From assembly GCA_902812415.1 (NCBI GenBank), contig CADDZJ010000003.1, positions 62,001 to 126,000 on the forward strand: DNA of 64,000 bases, in the 5' to 3' direction. The notes under the pieces were generated by a model. The model was not told where the DNA came from. It searched no databases and saw only the letters and a list, made by a program, of their open reading frames with translations. This document shows positions 1 through 7,953 of this stretch, in pieces; within the stretch, counting starts at the first letter, position 1; each line of letters begins with the position of its first letter. A program made the translations under genes and the position numbers. Source of the stretch: Acidobacteriota bacterium (GTDB lineage: Bacteria; Acidobacteriota; Terriglobia; UBA7540).

Positions 1-1
1 C

Positions 2-592
2 TCGCATGAATTGCTGACCCGCCAGGAAGTCAAACGGCTTCTCGATTCGCTCTCAGAAACTCAGCCGAAGCTTGTCGAGGAACTGGTGCCCAAAATTTTG
101 AGCCTTGGAGAGGTTCACCGCGTGTTTCAGCAGCTTCTGCGCGAGCAGGTGCCCATCCGCGATCTGACGACCATTCTGGAAACTATTCTGGATGCGGCTG
201 TCGTTAACAAGAATCCCGTGCTTCTGGTTGAAGCCGTGCGTCAGGCCATGGCTCGCCAGTTGGTGCGACCGCTGCTCGACGATCAGGGCAAGCTCACCGT
301 CATCACGCTCGACAGTCAACTGGAAGAACAGATTTACCACGCGATGGATGCTCAGGCCCCCGCAACGCGGCCCGTCTCCATGCAGCCTTCTTACCTGAAG
401 CGCGTGGTGGAGGGCATCCAGTCATTTATGGGCGAGCATCTCGCCATCGCCTGTCCGACCCTGCTTTGCAGTTCTCCGGCGCGATTCCACCTCCGCAGGA
501 TGCTTGAACCCTTCCTGCCCAAACTGGTGGTGCTCTCGCCGAATGAAATACCTTCAACCGTTTCAATCCAATCCATGGGAGTGGTGCGGTGA
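2..592 (+). CDS. flhA: Flagellar export gate protein FlhA, C-terminal fragment
   Basis: This is the last 196 residues of FlhA, the integral inner-membrane export gate of the flagellar type III apparatus. The open frame runs in from the left edge, so the gene is truncated only by the window. The visible part is the cytosolic domain that docks substrates and chaperones. It has the typical FlhA run HELLTRQEVKRLLD followed by a VRDL-like stretch (VPIRDLTTILETILDAA). The stop TGA overlaps the GTG start of fliA in a GTGA arrangement, which suggests translational coupling. In many bacteria flhF and flhG lie between flhA and fliA; here nothing does. Confidence 0.93.
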   Translation, partial: SHELLTRQEVKRLLDSLSETQPKLVEELVPKILSLGEVHRVFQQLLREQVPIRDLTTILETILDAAVVNKNPVLLVEAVRQAMARQLVRPLLDDQGKLTVITLDSQLEEQIYHAMDAQAPATRPVSMQPSYLKRVVEGIQSFMGEHLAIACPTLLCSSPARFHLRRMLEPFLPKLVVLSPNEIPSTVSIQSMGVVR

Positions 593-1416
593 GTACAAAT
601 TGGCGCATGGCTCATGACAGCTCGCCCCCGGAAGCCGGCCAGGGAACGGCTAAACGTCATTACGAACAGGTCGCAAATCTTCAAGGCGAAGAGCGCAACC
701 GGCTGGTGATGGAGCACCTGCCATTAGTGCAGTTCATCGCCAGGCGCATTCACGACCGGCTTCCCCAGCACGTTCCCCTTGAGGATCTGGTGAACGCGGG
801 CGTTGTGGGGCTGCTCGAAGCCCTGCGGCATTATGATCCCTCAAAGAACGCCGAACTGAAGACGTACGCCAAAATTCGCATCCACGGGGCCATCCTCGAT
901 AGCTTGCGCGATCTCGACTGGAGCCCGCGAAGCTTGCGCCGCAAGGCGCGCGAAGTGGAACAGGCCACGCGCAAGCTCCGGGCCACTCTAGGCTATGCGC
1001 CTTCTGAGCCGGAAATCGCCCAGGAAATGGGAATGCCTCTGGATGAATTTAACCGTTTGCTGACCGACCTGCGCGGCCTTGACCTGGGAAGTTTGCAAGC
1101 GCTTAACGAGGATTCGGAAGGCGGCGACCGCGCCGAGAAGTATTTGCCGAATTCCCCGGATACCGATCCGCTCTACATCTGCCTTCGCAGCGAGGTGCGG
1201 GAATGCCTGGCGCGCGCGGTAGGCGAATTGCCGGAACGTGAACGACAACTGATGGCTCTCTATTACGTCGAGGAATTGACGATGAAAGAAATTGGGATGG
1301 TACTGGGATTAGGAGAAGGGCGCATCTCACAGCTTCATTCTGCGGCGCTCGTCCGGCTTCGCGCCCGCATGCAGGAACTGCTCGGCTCGCGTCCTGCCAA
1401 AAGGGCGCGCGCGTAG
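589..1416 (+). CDS. fliA: Flagellar sigma factor FliA (sigma-28/WhiG family)
   Basis: A 275-residue sigma-70-family factor of the FliA/WhiG class that directs RNA polymerase to late flagellar promoters. Region 2 lies at about residues 35-115 and includes EDLVNAGVVGLLEALRHYD and the diagnostic TYAKIRIHGAILDSLRDLDW segment. Region 3 spans roughly 120-165. The region 4 helix-turn-helix is near 215-265 (LPERERQLMALYYVEELTMK). Length is normal for the family. The GTG start overlaps the flhA stop by 4 bases. Its probable regulator FlgM is encoded about 10 kb downstream, and sigma-28-like promoters appear before flgM and the HDOD gene. Confidence 0.95.
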   Translation: MSTNWRMAHDSSPPEAGQGTAKRHYEQVANLQGEERNRLVMEHLPLVQFIARRIHDRLPQHVPLEDLVNAGVVGLLEALRHYDPSKNAELKTYAKIRIHGAILDSLRDLDWSPRSLRRKAREVEQATRKLRATLGYAPSEPEIAQEMGMPLDEFNRLLTDLRGLDLGSLQALNEDSEGGDRAEKYLPNSPDTDPLYICLRSEVRECLARAVGELPERERQLMALYYVEELTMKEIGMVLGLGEGRISQLHSAALVRLRARMQELLGSRPAKRARA

Positions 1417-1512
1417 TAGGGGCGGGCGACGCCCACCCGGGGGCGCATGCCACACGCCCTGGAGCGCGCGCCGCGCGCCCCTACAGATGAATTATTCAGA
1501 GGTATATCGGAC

Positions 1513-2496
1513 ATGGAAAAAATGCTCGATCAGGATGAAATTGACGCGCTATTCGGAGCGGCGCAGAAAACTCTGAAAAACGAGGCCGAGACGGCCACGC
1601 CGCCCAAGCGTATCTTTGCGGCGGTCTTCGGCCCATCAAGCCGCCTTACCAAACAGCAAGTGCATTTGATCAGCGTCCTCCATGAAACCTTCACCCGACG
1701 GCTGGCTGCCCGCCTTGGAGGCTACCTCCACACCTTGATTGAGGCCCGGCTGGTTTCAGTCGAGGAATTACCTTACAACCAGTTTCTGGCGCGAATTCCC
1801 AAAGTGACCTACTGGGCCTCTATTAACCTGGTGCCTCAGGATGCCATTGCGGCTCTCAACATGGACCTCAATCTGGCGTTTCCGATCATCGATCTGCTTC
1901 TGGGCGGAAATGGCAGAGTTGAGATTGAGCAGCGGGAAGTGACGGAGATTGAAGAACACGTGATTGAAGCTGTGGCCTCAATCGTCTGTCAGGAATTTGA
2001 TGCCACGTGGCAGTCTCTTGTGGAAATGAAATTCATTTTCGGACAGCGACAGAACCAGGTGCAGATCCTGCGGCTCCTTCCGCCTGAAGAGAAAATTCTG
2101 GCTCTGGGCTTCGAGATTCAACTGCCTTGGGTTTACGGCATGCTGAATTTTGCGTTCCCGGCGGCTGTAGCCAGCACCTTGCTGCGTAAGATCACGGAAA
2201 GATGGATTACACAGAAACGAGGCAGAGCGCCTGAAGGCAACACCTCCCTGCATCGGCTGGCAAAGCAATTTATCTTCCCAGTCGAAGCGACTCTCAGCCC
2301 TCATCGGATGCGCGGTCAGGAGGTCCTGGGACTTAAAAAAGGGCAGGTGCTTGATTTGGGCCATCTCGTCAAGGATCCCATCCTGATTACCGTGGCGGGA
2401 AAACAGCTATTCACCGCTCATCCTGTCCGGGTTGGCAACATGCGCGGGGCCATGATTGAAAAGCGCGCCCCCGCATCCCATATTCCACGCGTTTAA
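1513..2496 (+). CDS. fliM: Flagellar motor switch protein FliM
   Basis: A 327-residue FliM, a C-ring switch subunit that binds phosphorylated CheY and sets rotation direction. The N-terminus carries the CheY-binding motif LDQDEIDALF at residues 5-14. The central CheC-like domain follows, and the SpoA (FliN-like) domain lies at about 255-325. I chose the ATG at 1513 because it puts the motif at the extreme N-terminus and has an AGAGG-type ribosome site about 10 bases upstream. The frame is open back to 1447, but that extension is encoded by a palindromic intergenic repeat. fliN follows after 9 bases. Confidence 0.94.
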   Translation: MEKMLDQDEIDALFGAAQKTLKNEAETATPPKRIFAAVFGPSSRLTKQQVHLISVLHETFTRRLAARLGGYLHTLIEARLVSVEELPYNQFLARIPKVTYWASINLVPQDAIAALNMDLNLAFPIIDLLLGGNGRVEIEQREVTEIEEHVIEAVASIVCQEFDATWQSLVEMKFIFGQRQNQVQILRLLPPEEKILALGFEIQLPWVYGMLNFAFPAAVASTLLRKITERWITQKRGRAPEGNTSLHRLAKQFIFPVEATLSPHRMRGQEVLGLKKGQVLDLGHLVKDPILITVAGKQLFTAHPVRVGNMRGAMIEKRAPASHIPRV

Positions 2497-2505
2497 GGAG
2501 TTCTT

Positions 2506-3363
2506 ATGAGCCCTGCAAATTTAACTACGCCCGGCGCCGAAATACAAAGCTGGCAGGCCGTTTGGCTGGAAAGCGTTTCACAAACGCTTGCCCAGCTTGG
2601 CGGTCAATCCTATGTGGTTGAAGGGTTTACGGAAAAAGACGTCGCTGCCGTAGACCTCCAAACAACCGGCTCAACGGGCCATTGGCTTCGTTTTAACCTG
2701 GACGGGGAAGGCGAGATCACCGAATTCGCCTTCTGGCTTGCCGAACCGGATGGCTTGGCGCTCGCTCGGCTGGCTTCGGGCGGACCCATTGAGTCTGACG
2801 CCCTGTTCGCGCCCGAGCATCAGGAAGCTCTTCTCAGCCTGTTTCAAACCGTAGCCGACCTGGCTGGAAAATTATGGGCGGGAAAAACCGGGAAAAACGC
2901 GACGCCGAAATGGTGTGGCCGCGAACGCCCCGCCTGGGTTCCTGCGGCGCAAAGCGGCATACGCATCAAGGGTTCATCAGGACTTGTCATCACCATTCAC
3001 TTATGGCTCCGAAGAAGCAACGGGAAATATTCTCCGGAAATTGCGCTTCCTCGCGCTGAAAAGACTGATGGAACGCCTCCGCCCCTGGAATCATTCTCGG
3101 ACACCAATTTAAGCCTGCTGCTGGATGTGGAGCTGGAAGTAACCCTGCGTTTCGGCCAGCGACAGATGCCGCTCAAGGACATCCTGGAACTGGGGCCGGG
3201 CTCAGTCGTTGAGCTGGATCAGCAAGTGCGCGACCCCGCAGAATTGTTGATCGGGCGGAAAGTAGTGGCGCGCGGCAACGTGGTGGTCGTTGATGGGAAC
3301 TACGGCCTTCAAATTACGGAACTGGCCAGCCCAAGCGAGCGCATGGAGTTCCTGAAACGATAA
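2506..3363 (+). CDS. fliN: Flagellar switch protein FliN with long N-terminal domain
   Basis: A 285-residue protein whose last 85 residues are a clear FliN/SpoA domain (LLDVELEVTLRFGQRQMPLK, then a GSVVELDQ turn). This domain builds the lower C-ring with FliM and receives the export ATPase complex. Ordinary FliN is about 100-140 residues. The extra 190 residues upstream contain a stretch resembling the CheC/FliM middle fold (FAFWLAEPDGLALARLASGG), so the architecture recalls FliY. I do not see the conserved CheC phosphatase residues, so phosphatase activity is doubtful. An AAGGAG site lies ahead of ATG 2506. A repeat element begins 88 bases downstream. Confidence 0.86.
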   Translation: MSPANLTTPGAEIQSWQAVWLESVSQTLAQLGGQSYVVEGFTEKDVAAVDLQTTGSTGHWLRFNLDGEGEITEFAFWLAEPDGLALARLASGGPIESDALFAPEHQEALLSLFQTVADLAGKLWAGKTGKNATPKWCGRERPAWVPAAQSGIRIKGSSGLVITIHLWLRRSNGKYSPEIALPRAEKTDGTPPPLESFSDTNLSLLLDVELEVTLRFGQRQMPLKDILELGPGSVVELDQQVRDPAELLIGRKVVARGNVVVVDGNYGLQITELASPSERMEFLKR

Positions 3364-3451
3364 CAATTCCGGCCCCCCGGAAAAGCAAATCCATTTTTCA
3401 CGGCAGAACCGCAAGCCTGGTGACAGAATCCGGAACCTCAGCGCGTTATAA

Positions 3452-3606
3452 CAGGTTGCTGAAAAACCCTTACCGCTTGTCATTCCGGGGAGCCAAAGGC
3501 GGTCCCGGGCTTGCGAGGAAGGAATCTCGTAAGCCATTTATTTGCAGAGCAAGATTTTTCGCTTCGCTCGGAATGACAGCGCTTAGGATCGTCTTTCAGC
3601 AACCTG
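3452..3606. repeat. Family A palindromic repeat, copy 1 (MITE-like)
   Basis: A 155-bp element bounded by imperfect terminal inverted repeats: CAGGTTGCTGAAAAAC on the left and GTCTTTCAGCAACCTG on the right. Inside is a second inverted pair, TGTCATTCCGGGGAGC against GCTCGGAATGACAGC. Related copies lie at 8971-9110, 20773-20939 and 27773-27986. There is no coding capacity for a transposase. The element ends directly before the ATG at 3607, so that codon is probably not the start of the next gene. Confidence 0.85.
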
Positions 3607-3619
3607 ATGACCCTGCGAT

Positions 3620-3646
3620 TGAAGATTTCGCCGGTTCTGCCGATAG
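3620..3646 (+). promoter_or_regulatory. Candidate sigma-28 promoter for the HDOD gene
   Basis: TGAAGATT (6 of 8 to TAAAGTTT), an 11-base spacer, and GCCGATAG (7 of 8 to GCCGATAA). It lies just inside the right edge of a repeat element, about 20 bases before the ATG at 3667. Confidence 0.6.
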
Positions 3647-3666
3647 GAAAGATCATCGGATTAAGC

Positions 3667-4626
3667 ATGGACTCGAAAATACCGGGGGCTGCACCGCGCC
3701 CTTCGGAAAACCCACAACCAACTCTGCCCAATCCACGTGAGAACGGTGCGACTGCGCGCGCAACCAGCCATCCGCTCGCCCTGTGGCCCTCTCTGCCTCA
3801 GCCCATTGCGGAAATCAATAAGATTCTGATCTCCGAACCGTTGGACTTGCGGCAACTAACCCAGGTGACGGAGCAGCACCCGGAATTCAGCGGTCGGATT
3901 GTCAAGCTGTCAAATTCGTCGCTCTTCAGCCTCCCTTACCCCATCTCGACGCTGGCCCAGGCGGCCATGGTGATTCATTCTGACGTGCTCCGCACTTTGG
4001 CACTGACTTGTTATCTCATCGAGTCTATCGGCAGGATGCTTTCTCCGGCGGCAGGGCTTCTCTTCTGGCGCCATGGTCTGCTGGCGGCAGTCCTAAGCCA
4101 GCGCCTCGGCCAATGGAGCGGATTTGGGGAGCCTGAGTTAGCTTATTTTGCGGGAATGCTGCACGATATCGGCTGGCTTCCTTTGCTCGCGCATGCGGCT
4201 GTTTCAGACGCAAGCGTTGCTGGCTCGCTTCCATCCTTAACGGCACTGGAAGAACGTCACCGGGAACGCGGGTTCGATCATTGCGCGCTCGGAACCGCCA
4301 TTGGGGGGTTGTGGAACTTTCCGTTTGCGCTAGTGGAGGTGTTCGGCTTTCATCATGAGCCGGAGCGCGCGCCGAATTGTCCGGAACTTGTCGGGATGGT
4401 TGCCATCGCTGATGCATGCGCTCACCTGAGTCCTATACAGATTCGTAGCGGGGAAACCAGTCCCGAGGCTGAAAAAGGCAGCCCAAATTATGGTACACTA
4501 AACGCGCTTCGCCGCTTGGATCCTCACCTCCGTCTGAGGCTGGCGGAGACTTTAACCACTGAATCGCGCCGCGTTGACCAGTGGCTACAACAGGATTTCA
4601 TGAAATCTTCCATCAGTTCCGCATAG
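3667..4626 (+). CDS. HDOD-domain signalling protein
   Basis: A 319-residue protein with an HDOD domain at about residues 40-260. This is the HD-GYP-related fold found in many chemotaxis and c-di-GMP-linked regulators. An HD pair is visible (MLHDIGWLPLLAH) and a later FHHEPE motif resembles the second metal-ligand region, although many HDOD proteins are catalytically inactive. The frame opens at 3607. I prefer the ATG at 3667 because a sigma-28-like promoter occupies 3620-3646 and would not transcribe the earlier codon. Placement between fliN and a CheY suggests a role in motility signalling; the substrate or partner is unknown. Confidence 0.85.
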   Translation: MDSKIPGAAPRPSENPQPTLPNPRENGATARATSHPLALWPSLPQPIAEINKILISEPLDLRQLTQVTEQHPEFSGRIVKLSNSSLFSLPYPISTLAQAAMVIHSDVLRTLALTCYLIESIGRMLSPAAGLLFWRHGLLAAVLSQRLGQWSGFGEPELAYFAGMLHDIGWLPLLAHAAVSDASVAGSLPSLTALEERHRERGFDHCALGTAIGGLWNFPFALVEVFGFHHEPERAPNCPELVGMVAIADACAHLSPIQIRSGETSPEAEKGSPNYGTLNALRRLDPHLRLRLAETLTTESRRVDQWLQQDFMKSSISSA

Positions 4627-4646
4627 ACTCGCAGCGCTAGCTCAAA

Positions 4647-4654
4647 GCCGATAA
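4647..4654 (+). promoter_or_regulatory. Candidate sigma-28 -10 element upstream of cheY
   Basis: A perfect GCCGATAA lies 81 bases ahead of the cheY start. No good -35 occurs at the 11-base spacing. The nearest partial match is TAGACTCG, 15 bases upstream, so this is weaker than the sites before flgM and the HDOD gene. Confidence 0.35.
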
Positions 4655-4735
4655 CTCATCTCTCCCTATCGAGATTCCTGAGACCCTCAACGGAAAAAGC
4701 GCTCATGCCGGTGGCGCTTGGATTAAAGTGAAAGT

Positions 4736-5131
4736 ATGAAGAAGCTTCGCTTGCTTGTTGTCGATGATTCACCCATGATCCGCAAGATGGTGGAGGGCTT
4801 TCTTCGGCACGCATCGACTCCTATCGAGATTTTTGAAGCCTCGAACGGGAAGGATGCCCTGGCGCTGGCTCAAAGCCAGCATCTCGATCTGATTCTTTGT
4901 GATATCAACATGCCGGGAATGAATGGATTGGAATTCCTGCGGACCATCCGGGCTAATGATGGCACTCGTGACATCCCAGTGGTGATTATCAGCGCGGAAG
5001 GAAGGGCCGAGCGCGTGAAGGAGGCAGTGGAGGCCGGGGCGCAAGGCTTTTTGCGGAAGCCCTTCACAGCCCAGGAAATGCGGGATCAAATCGTTCGGGT
5101 TCTTGGTCAGGCTTCGATTGATGTTCCCTGA
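4736..5131 (+). CDS. Single-domain response regulator, CheY-like
   Basis: A 131-residue stand-alone receiver domain. The acidic pocket (D10, D11), phospho-acceptor D56 (LILCDINMPGMNG), conserved S86 and K108 (FLRKPF) are all present, so phosphorylation is expected. There is no output domain. With FliM nearby carrying a CheY-binding motif, control of the motor switch is a reasonable inference. No histidine kinase is encoded in the window, so the phosphodonor is unknown. A perfect sigma-28 -10 element lies 81 bases upstream. Confidence 0.92.
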   Translation: MKKLRLLVVDDSPMIRKMVEGFLRHASTPIEIFEASNGKDALALAQSQHLDLILCDINMPGMNGLEFLRTIRANDGTRDIPVVIISAEGRAERVKEAVEAGAQGFLRKPFTAQEMRDQIVRVLGQASIDVP

Positions 5132-5226
5132 ACTCATTCCCCTCACTGCCTTCATGTCGCGCGGTCTTGAGCGAGATCAGCGATACGCCGGGCTGACGGA
5201 GCTTTTTAATAGCGCCTATTGAGGAC

Positions 5227-5325
5227 TGCAAATCACAATGATTTCTGTAGCGGTGCTGTCCTCAGCGCCGAAAAACCGCCGGTGGGGACACCGGCGCTAC
5301 AGCAGAGGTTGTCACTGTAATTGCA
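5227..5325. repeat. Family B palindromic repeat, copy 1
   Basis: About 99 bp. The core TGTAGCGGTGCTGTCC pairs with GGGGACACCGGCGCTACAG around CAGCGCCGAAAAACCGC. The outer arms TGCAAATCACAATGATTTC and GTTGTCACTGTAATTGCA form degenerate terminal repeats shared with the copies at 17122-17222 and 45314-45397. Confidence 0.75.
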
Positions 5326-5332
5326 GGCCTCG

Positions 5333-5611
5333 CTAAGTTGCGTCCGTCCATATCTTCATGGCGGATTCGTATTTACTCTCCTGATCTGTCGCTGTCACCA
5401 GGAGCCGATGTTCATTGCCCGGTCTTGCCTCACCAACGTGATCAAAACTCCGTTCGTACTGCACGGAAGGCGTGGCCAATTGATCGTCGGCCAATGTGCT
5501 GCCGTCTAATGTGATCTTCACTTCGGTAATTTGCTGGCCGGGATCAGCCACAACTTTCACGCCGATGCCCTCTCCCATGCTCTCACGTTGCACGTCGAGT
5601 GTGAATTTCAA
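5333..5611 (-). CDS. Small hypothetical protein, possible 3' part of a split secreted gene
   Basis: Translation from 5611 (TTG) gives 92 residues rich in beta-strand pattern (EGIGVKVVADPGQQITEVKI). The amino-acid pattern is convincing only in this C-terminal part of a longer open frame that extends to 5965. I chose the TTG because a GGAG-type site lies about 8 bases upstream. The alternative is that this is the 3' half of the gene ending at 5685, shifted by one frame: protein-like sequence continues without a break across the join (SIYKALQAAKDRVFALW). The product family is not recognised. Confidence 0.5.
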   Translation of the reverse strand: MKFTLDVQRESMGEGIGVKVVADPGQQITEVKITLDGSTLADDQLATPSVQYERSFDHVGEARPGNEHRLLVTATDQESKYESAMKIWTDAT

Positions 5612-5684
5612 GCGCTCATCTCCGAGATAACTGCAAAGCGTCTGCCAGAGCGCGAATACTCTATCTTTCGCCGCTTGGAGCGCT

Positions 5685-5984
5685 TTATAAATGCTTAAAG
5701 AGCCCCTTGATGGCAGCCGCTGCCCCGTGCCCGGCGGCTTTTGTCCCGTGAACCGCCGTGCTGGTCGCCGCTGATTGCGCCACGTCGTGCCCCGCGGAAG
5801 CGGTCGTGGAAGCCGTCGTGGTAGCAACCTTTTCGCTCCCGTTGGCAGTCTTCGTCGCAACAGTCTTCGTAACCTTAGCGGCTTTCTTGGCTTTATGATG
5901 GAGCAACCCCGCAGCCAGGCTGGTCTGAGTCCACCCTGCCAGTGAGATACTGAAAAGCGCCACAACCAACCATCGAAATTTCAC
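5685..5984 (-). CDS. Small exported Ala/Thr-rich protein
   Basis: From GTG 5984 this is a 99-residue protein. It has a clear signal peptide (MKFRWLVVALFSISLAGW, cleavage near SLAA/G) and a mature part dominated by Ala, Thr, Lys and His (KKAAKVTKTVATKT). GTG 5984 has a strong GAGGTGG ribosome site; the earlier ATG at 6032 would place 16 polar residues before the signal. No enzyme motif is visible. It may be complete, or it may be the 5' part of a gene that continues into 5333-5611 after a frameshift. Confidence 0.6.
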   Translation of the reverse strand: MKFRWLVVALFSISLAGWTQTSLAAGLLHHKAKKAAKVTKTVATKTANGSEKVATTTASTTASAGHDVAQSAATSTAVHGTKAAGHGAAAAIKGLFKHL

Positions 5985-6366
5985 AATCCACCTCGCAAAA
6001 AATTCTGTCTCATTTGTCTCACCTGGCTCCATTATCTCATTCAGGCCTGCTAATCTTGTATTGCTATGGCGTTAGAGGGCGCTCTACACGGCTTTGCGCC
6101 TAAGAAGCCTGTAGAGCGCCCCTGCAAGGCAATCCTTGTCAGCGCCGGAGAAATCACCCCTCCCAATCGGCGCTCGGCAGAAGTTTCCGAGGCGGCAACA
6201 GGCGGTCGGCAACAAGTTTCCGGCTAGAAGCATTTAAGTAACCGCCCGTTTGCCCCTGATGCGCGGCTAAGTCATTTTAACCTCACAGGTTATCCGCTTC
6301 GTTTCACAGCCACTCCATTTTGGCGGTTGAAGTGCACATGAGCTGGGCGAAAGAGGAATGCACGAA
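5985..6366. other. Intergenic region with a hairpin repeat
   Basis: A 382-bp stretch between the divergent secreted gene and flgF. It contains a palindrome, GGGCGCTCTACA (6078-6089) against TGTAGAGCGCCC (6110-6121), with a 20-base loop. The flgF ribosome site AGAGGA lies at the right end. I find no convincing sigma-28 or sigma-54 promoter for the flgF operon here. Confidence 0.6.
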
Positions 6367-7110
6367 ATGAATAGCGGCTTCTACTCAGCGTTGACCGGCC
6401 TCATGGCAAGATTCCAATCTCTGAATCTGCTTGCCGGGAACCTCGCCAATGTCAGCACGACAGGCTACAAAGCGCAAGTGCCCTTTTATGAGGCGCTCAA
6501 TGTCGCCCAGGGCCGCGCCGCCACAGCGCCTCTCAATCAGGCCATTAATGATTTTGGCGTGTTGGGCGGTTCCCAACTCGATCGTCAGCCGGGTTCGATC
6601 GAGCACACAGGCAGCAGTCTAAATATTGCCCTGCGAGGCTCGGGGTTTTTAGTCGCGCAGACAGCGGCAGGGATTCGCTATACACGGAACGGCAGCCTCC
6701 AGCTTGGCTCTAACGGCGAACTGCTCAGCGCTTCAGGCGACCCGATCCTGGGGGCCAAAGGCCCCATTCGGCTGCCCGAAGGGCCGGTTTCCATCAGCGC
6801 CGATGGGCTGATTTCCGTCAACGGCACATTGGTGGACCGCCTCCAGGTGATGGACTTCCCCCCCAATGCGCCAATGCTTGCGGAAGGGAATTCTTATTTC
6901 ACAGCGCCTGCGAATCTGGCGCAGCCCGATTTGAAGCCTCAGATCATCCAGGGCGCATTGGAATCCTCCAACTACAACGCCATTACCGGCGTTGTGAATC
7001 TGATCACTTTGCAACGCCAGGCGGACCTGCTGCAACGCGCTGTTTCCATCTTCTACACCATCATGGATGCGGCGGCGGTGCAGCAACTTCCCAGCGTTCC
7101 AGCTTCTTAA
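6367..7110 (+). CDS. flgF: Flagellar proximal rod protein FlgF
   Basis: A 247-residue rod-family protein beginning MNSGFYSALTGLMARFQSLN. It carries the flagellar basal-body rod signature (LLAGNLANVSTTGYK) near residue 25 and the C-terminal family helix (NLITLQRQADLLQRAVSIFY). ATG 6367 is preferred over ATG 6358 because AGAGGA sits 9 bases ahead of it and only 1 base ahead of the other. Exported by the flagellar type III system, so there is no signal peptide. First gene of the flgF-G-A-H-I-J run; flgG follows after 10 bases. Confidence 0.9.
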   Translation: MNSGFYSALTGLMARFQSLNLLAGNLANVSTTGYKAQVPFYEALNVAQGRAATAPLNQAINDFGVLGGSQLDRQPGSIEHTGSSLNIALRGSGFLVAQTAAGIRYTRNGSLQLGSNGELLSASGDPILGAKGPIRLPEGPVSISADGLISVNGTLVDRLQVMDFPPNAPMLAEGNSYFTAPANLAQPDLKPQIIQGALESSNYNAITGVVNLITLQRQADLLQRAVSIFYTIMDAAAVQQLPSVPAS

Positions 7111-7120
7111 GGAGATCTTC

Positions 7121-7912
7121 ATGTTTCCAGCGCTTTACGTGGCCGCCGGAGGAATGACGGCTCAGCAATTAAATCTCGACAACATCGCCAACAATCTGGC
7201 AAACATCAGCACCGTGGGTTTTCGGCAGAGAAGGATTCAGTTTGAAGACCTGGTCTACCAGAACCTCGTCGTCCCAGGCTCCGCCGCCACGCAGCAGACC
7301 ACCATGCCCACCGGCCTTCAAATCGGCCTGGGCGCGCGCACTGCGGCTTCGGAAATTTTGCAAACTCAAGGGGAATACACGAATACCGGCAATCCGTTAG
7401 ACCTCACCATTCAAGGTCAAGGATTTTTCCAGGTGCTGCTGCCGACCGGACAGATTGCTTACACGCGCGCCGGCGCCTTCCAGCTCAATGAACAACGCAA
7501 TATCGTGACGGCAGACGGGAATCCCCTCGACCCGCCCATCACGATTCCCTCCGATGCCCTGACGATCAGTATCGGCACGGATGGCACGGTCTCCGTCACT
7601 GAACCCGGCTCGCAGCAAGCGCAGCAGGTGGGCACGATCCAGCTTGCTTTGTTTCCGAATTCGGCAGGACTACAGAGCATTGGTCAGAACTTGTTTATCC
7701 CGACCACTTCTTCTGGCGCGCCGATCACCGGCACTCCGGGCGGCAACGAGGGACTCGGCACCGTGCAGCAGGGAATGCTTGAGCAATCCAATGTCAACGT
7801 CGTGGACCAGTTCGTTGCCATGATCGAGACACAGCGCGCCTATGAAGCCAACTCGCGCGTGGTGCAAAGCGCCGACCAGATGTTGCAACAGTTGAACCAA
7901 TTGGCGCCGTAA
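7121..7912 (+). CDS. flgG: Flagellar distal rod protein FlgG
   Basis: A 263-residue distal rod subunit. The rod signature (NLDNIANNLANISTVGFR) lies at residues 17-34 and the C-terminal coiled helix (VNVVDQFVAMIETQRAYEAN) near the end; both are diagnostic of FlgG/FlgE/FlgF and the length fits FlgG. The start is the ATG at 7121 with a near-perfect AAGGAG six bases ahead, overlapping the flgF stop. It polymerises on FlgF and passes through the P and L rings built by FlgI and FlgH, encoded just downstream. Confidence 0.94.
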   Translation: MFPALYVAAGGMTAQQLNLDNIANNLANISTVGFRQRRIQFEDLVYQNLVVPGSAATQQTTMPTGLQIGLGARTAASEILQTQGEYTNTGNPLDLTIQGQGFFQVLLPTGQIAYTRAGAFQLNEQRNIVTADGNPLDPPITIPSDALTISIGTDGTVSVTEPGSQQAQQVGTIQLALFPNSAGLQSIGQNLFIPTTSSGAPITGTPGGNEGLGTVQQGMLEQSNVNVVDQFVAMIETQRAYEANSRVVQSADQMLQQLNQLAP

Positions 7913-7953
7913 TAGCTTCAGGCGAGACTTAACTTCCTGAGGATCCGCTAAAG

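Noticed and set aside
1447-1512. Longer FliM start at 1447
   Set aside because: The added residues are encoded by a GC palindromic intergenic repeat; the CheY-binding motif should be at the N-terminus.
3607-3666. Earlier start for the HDOD gene at 3607
   Set aside because: The ATG abuts the end of a repeat element, and a sigma-28-like promoter occupies 3620-3646, so transcripts from it would not include this codon.
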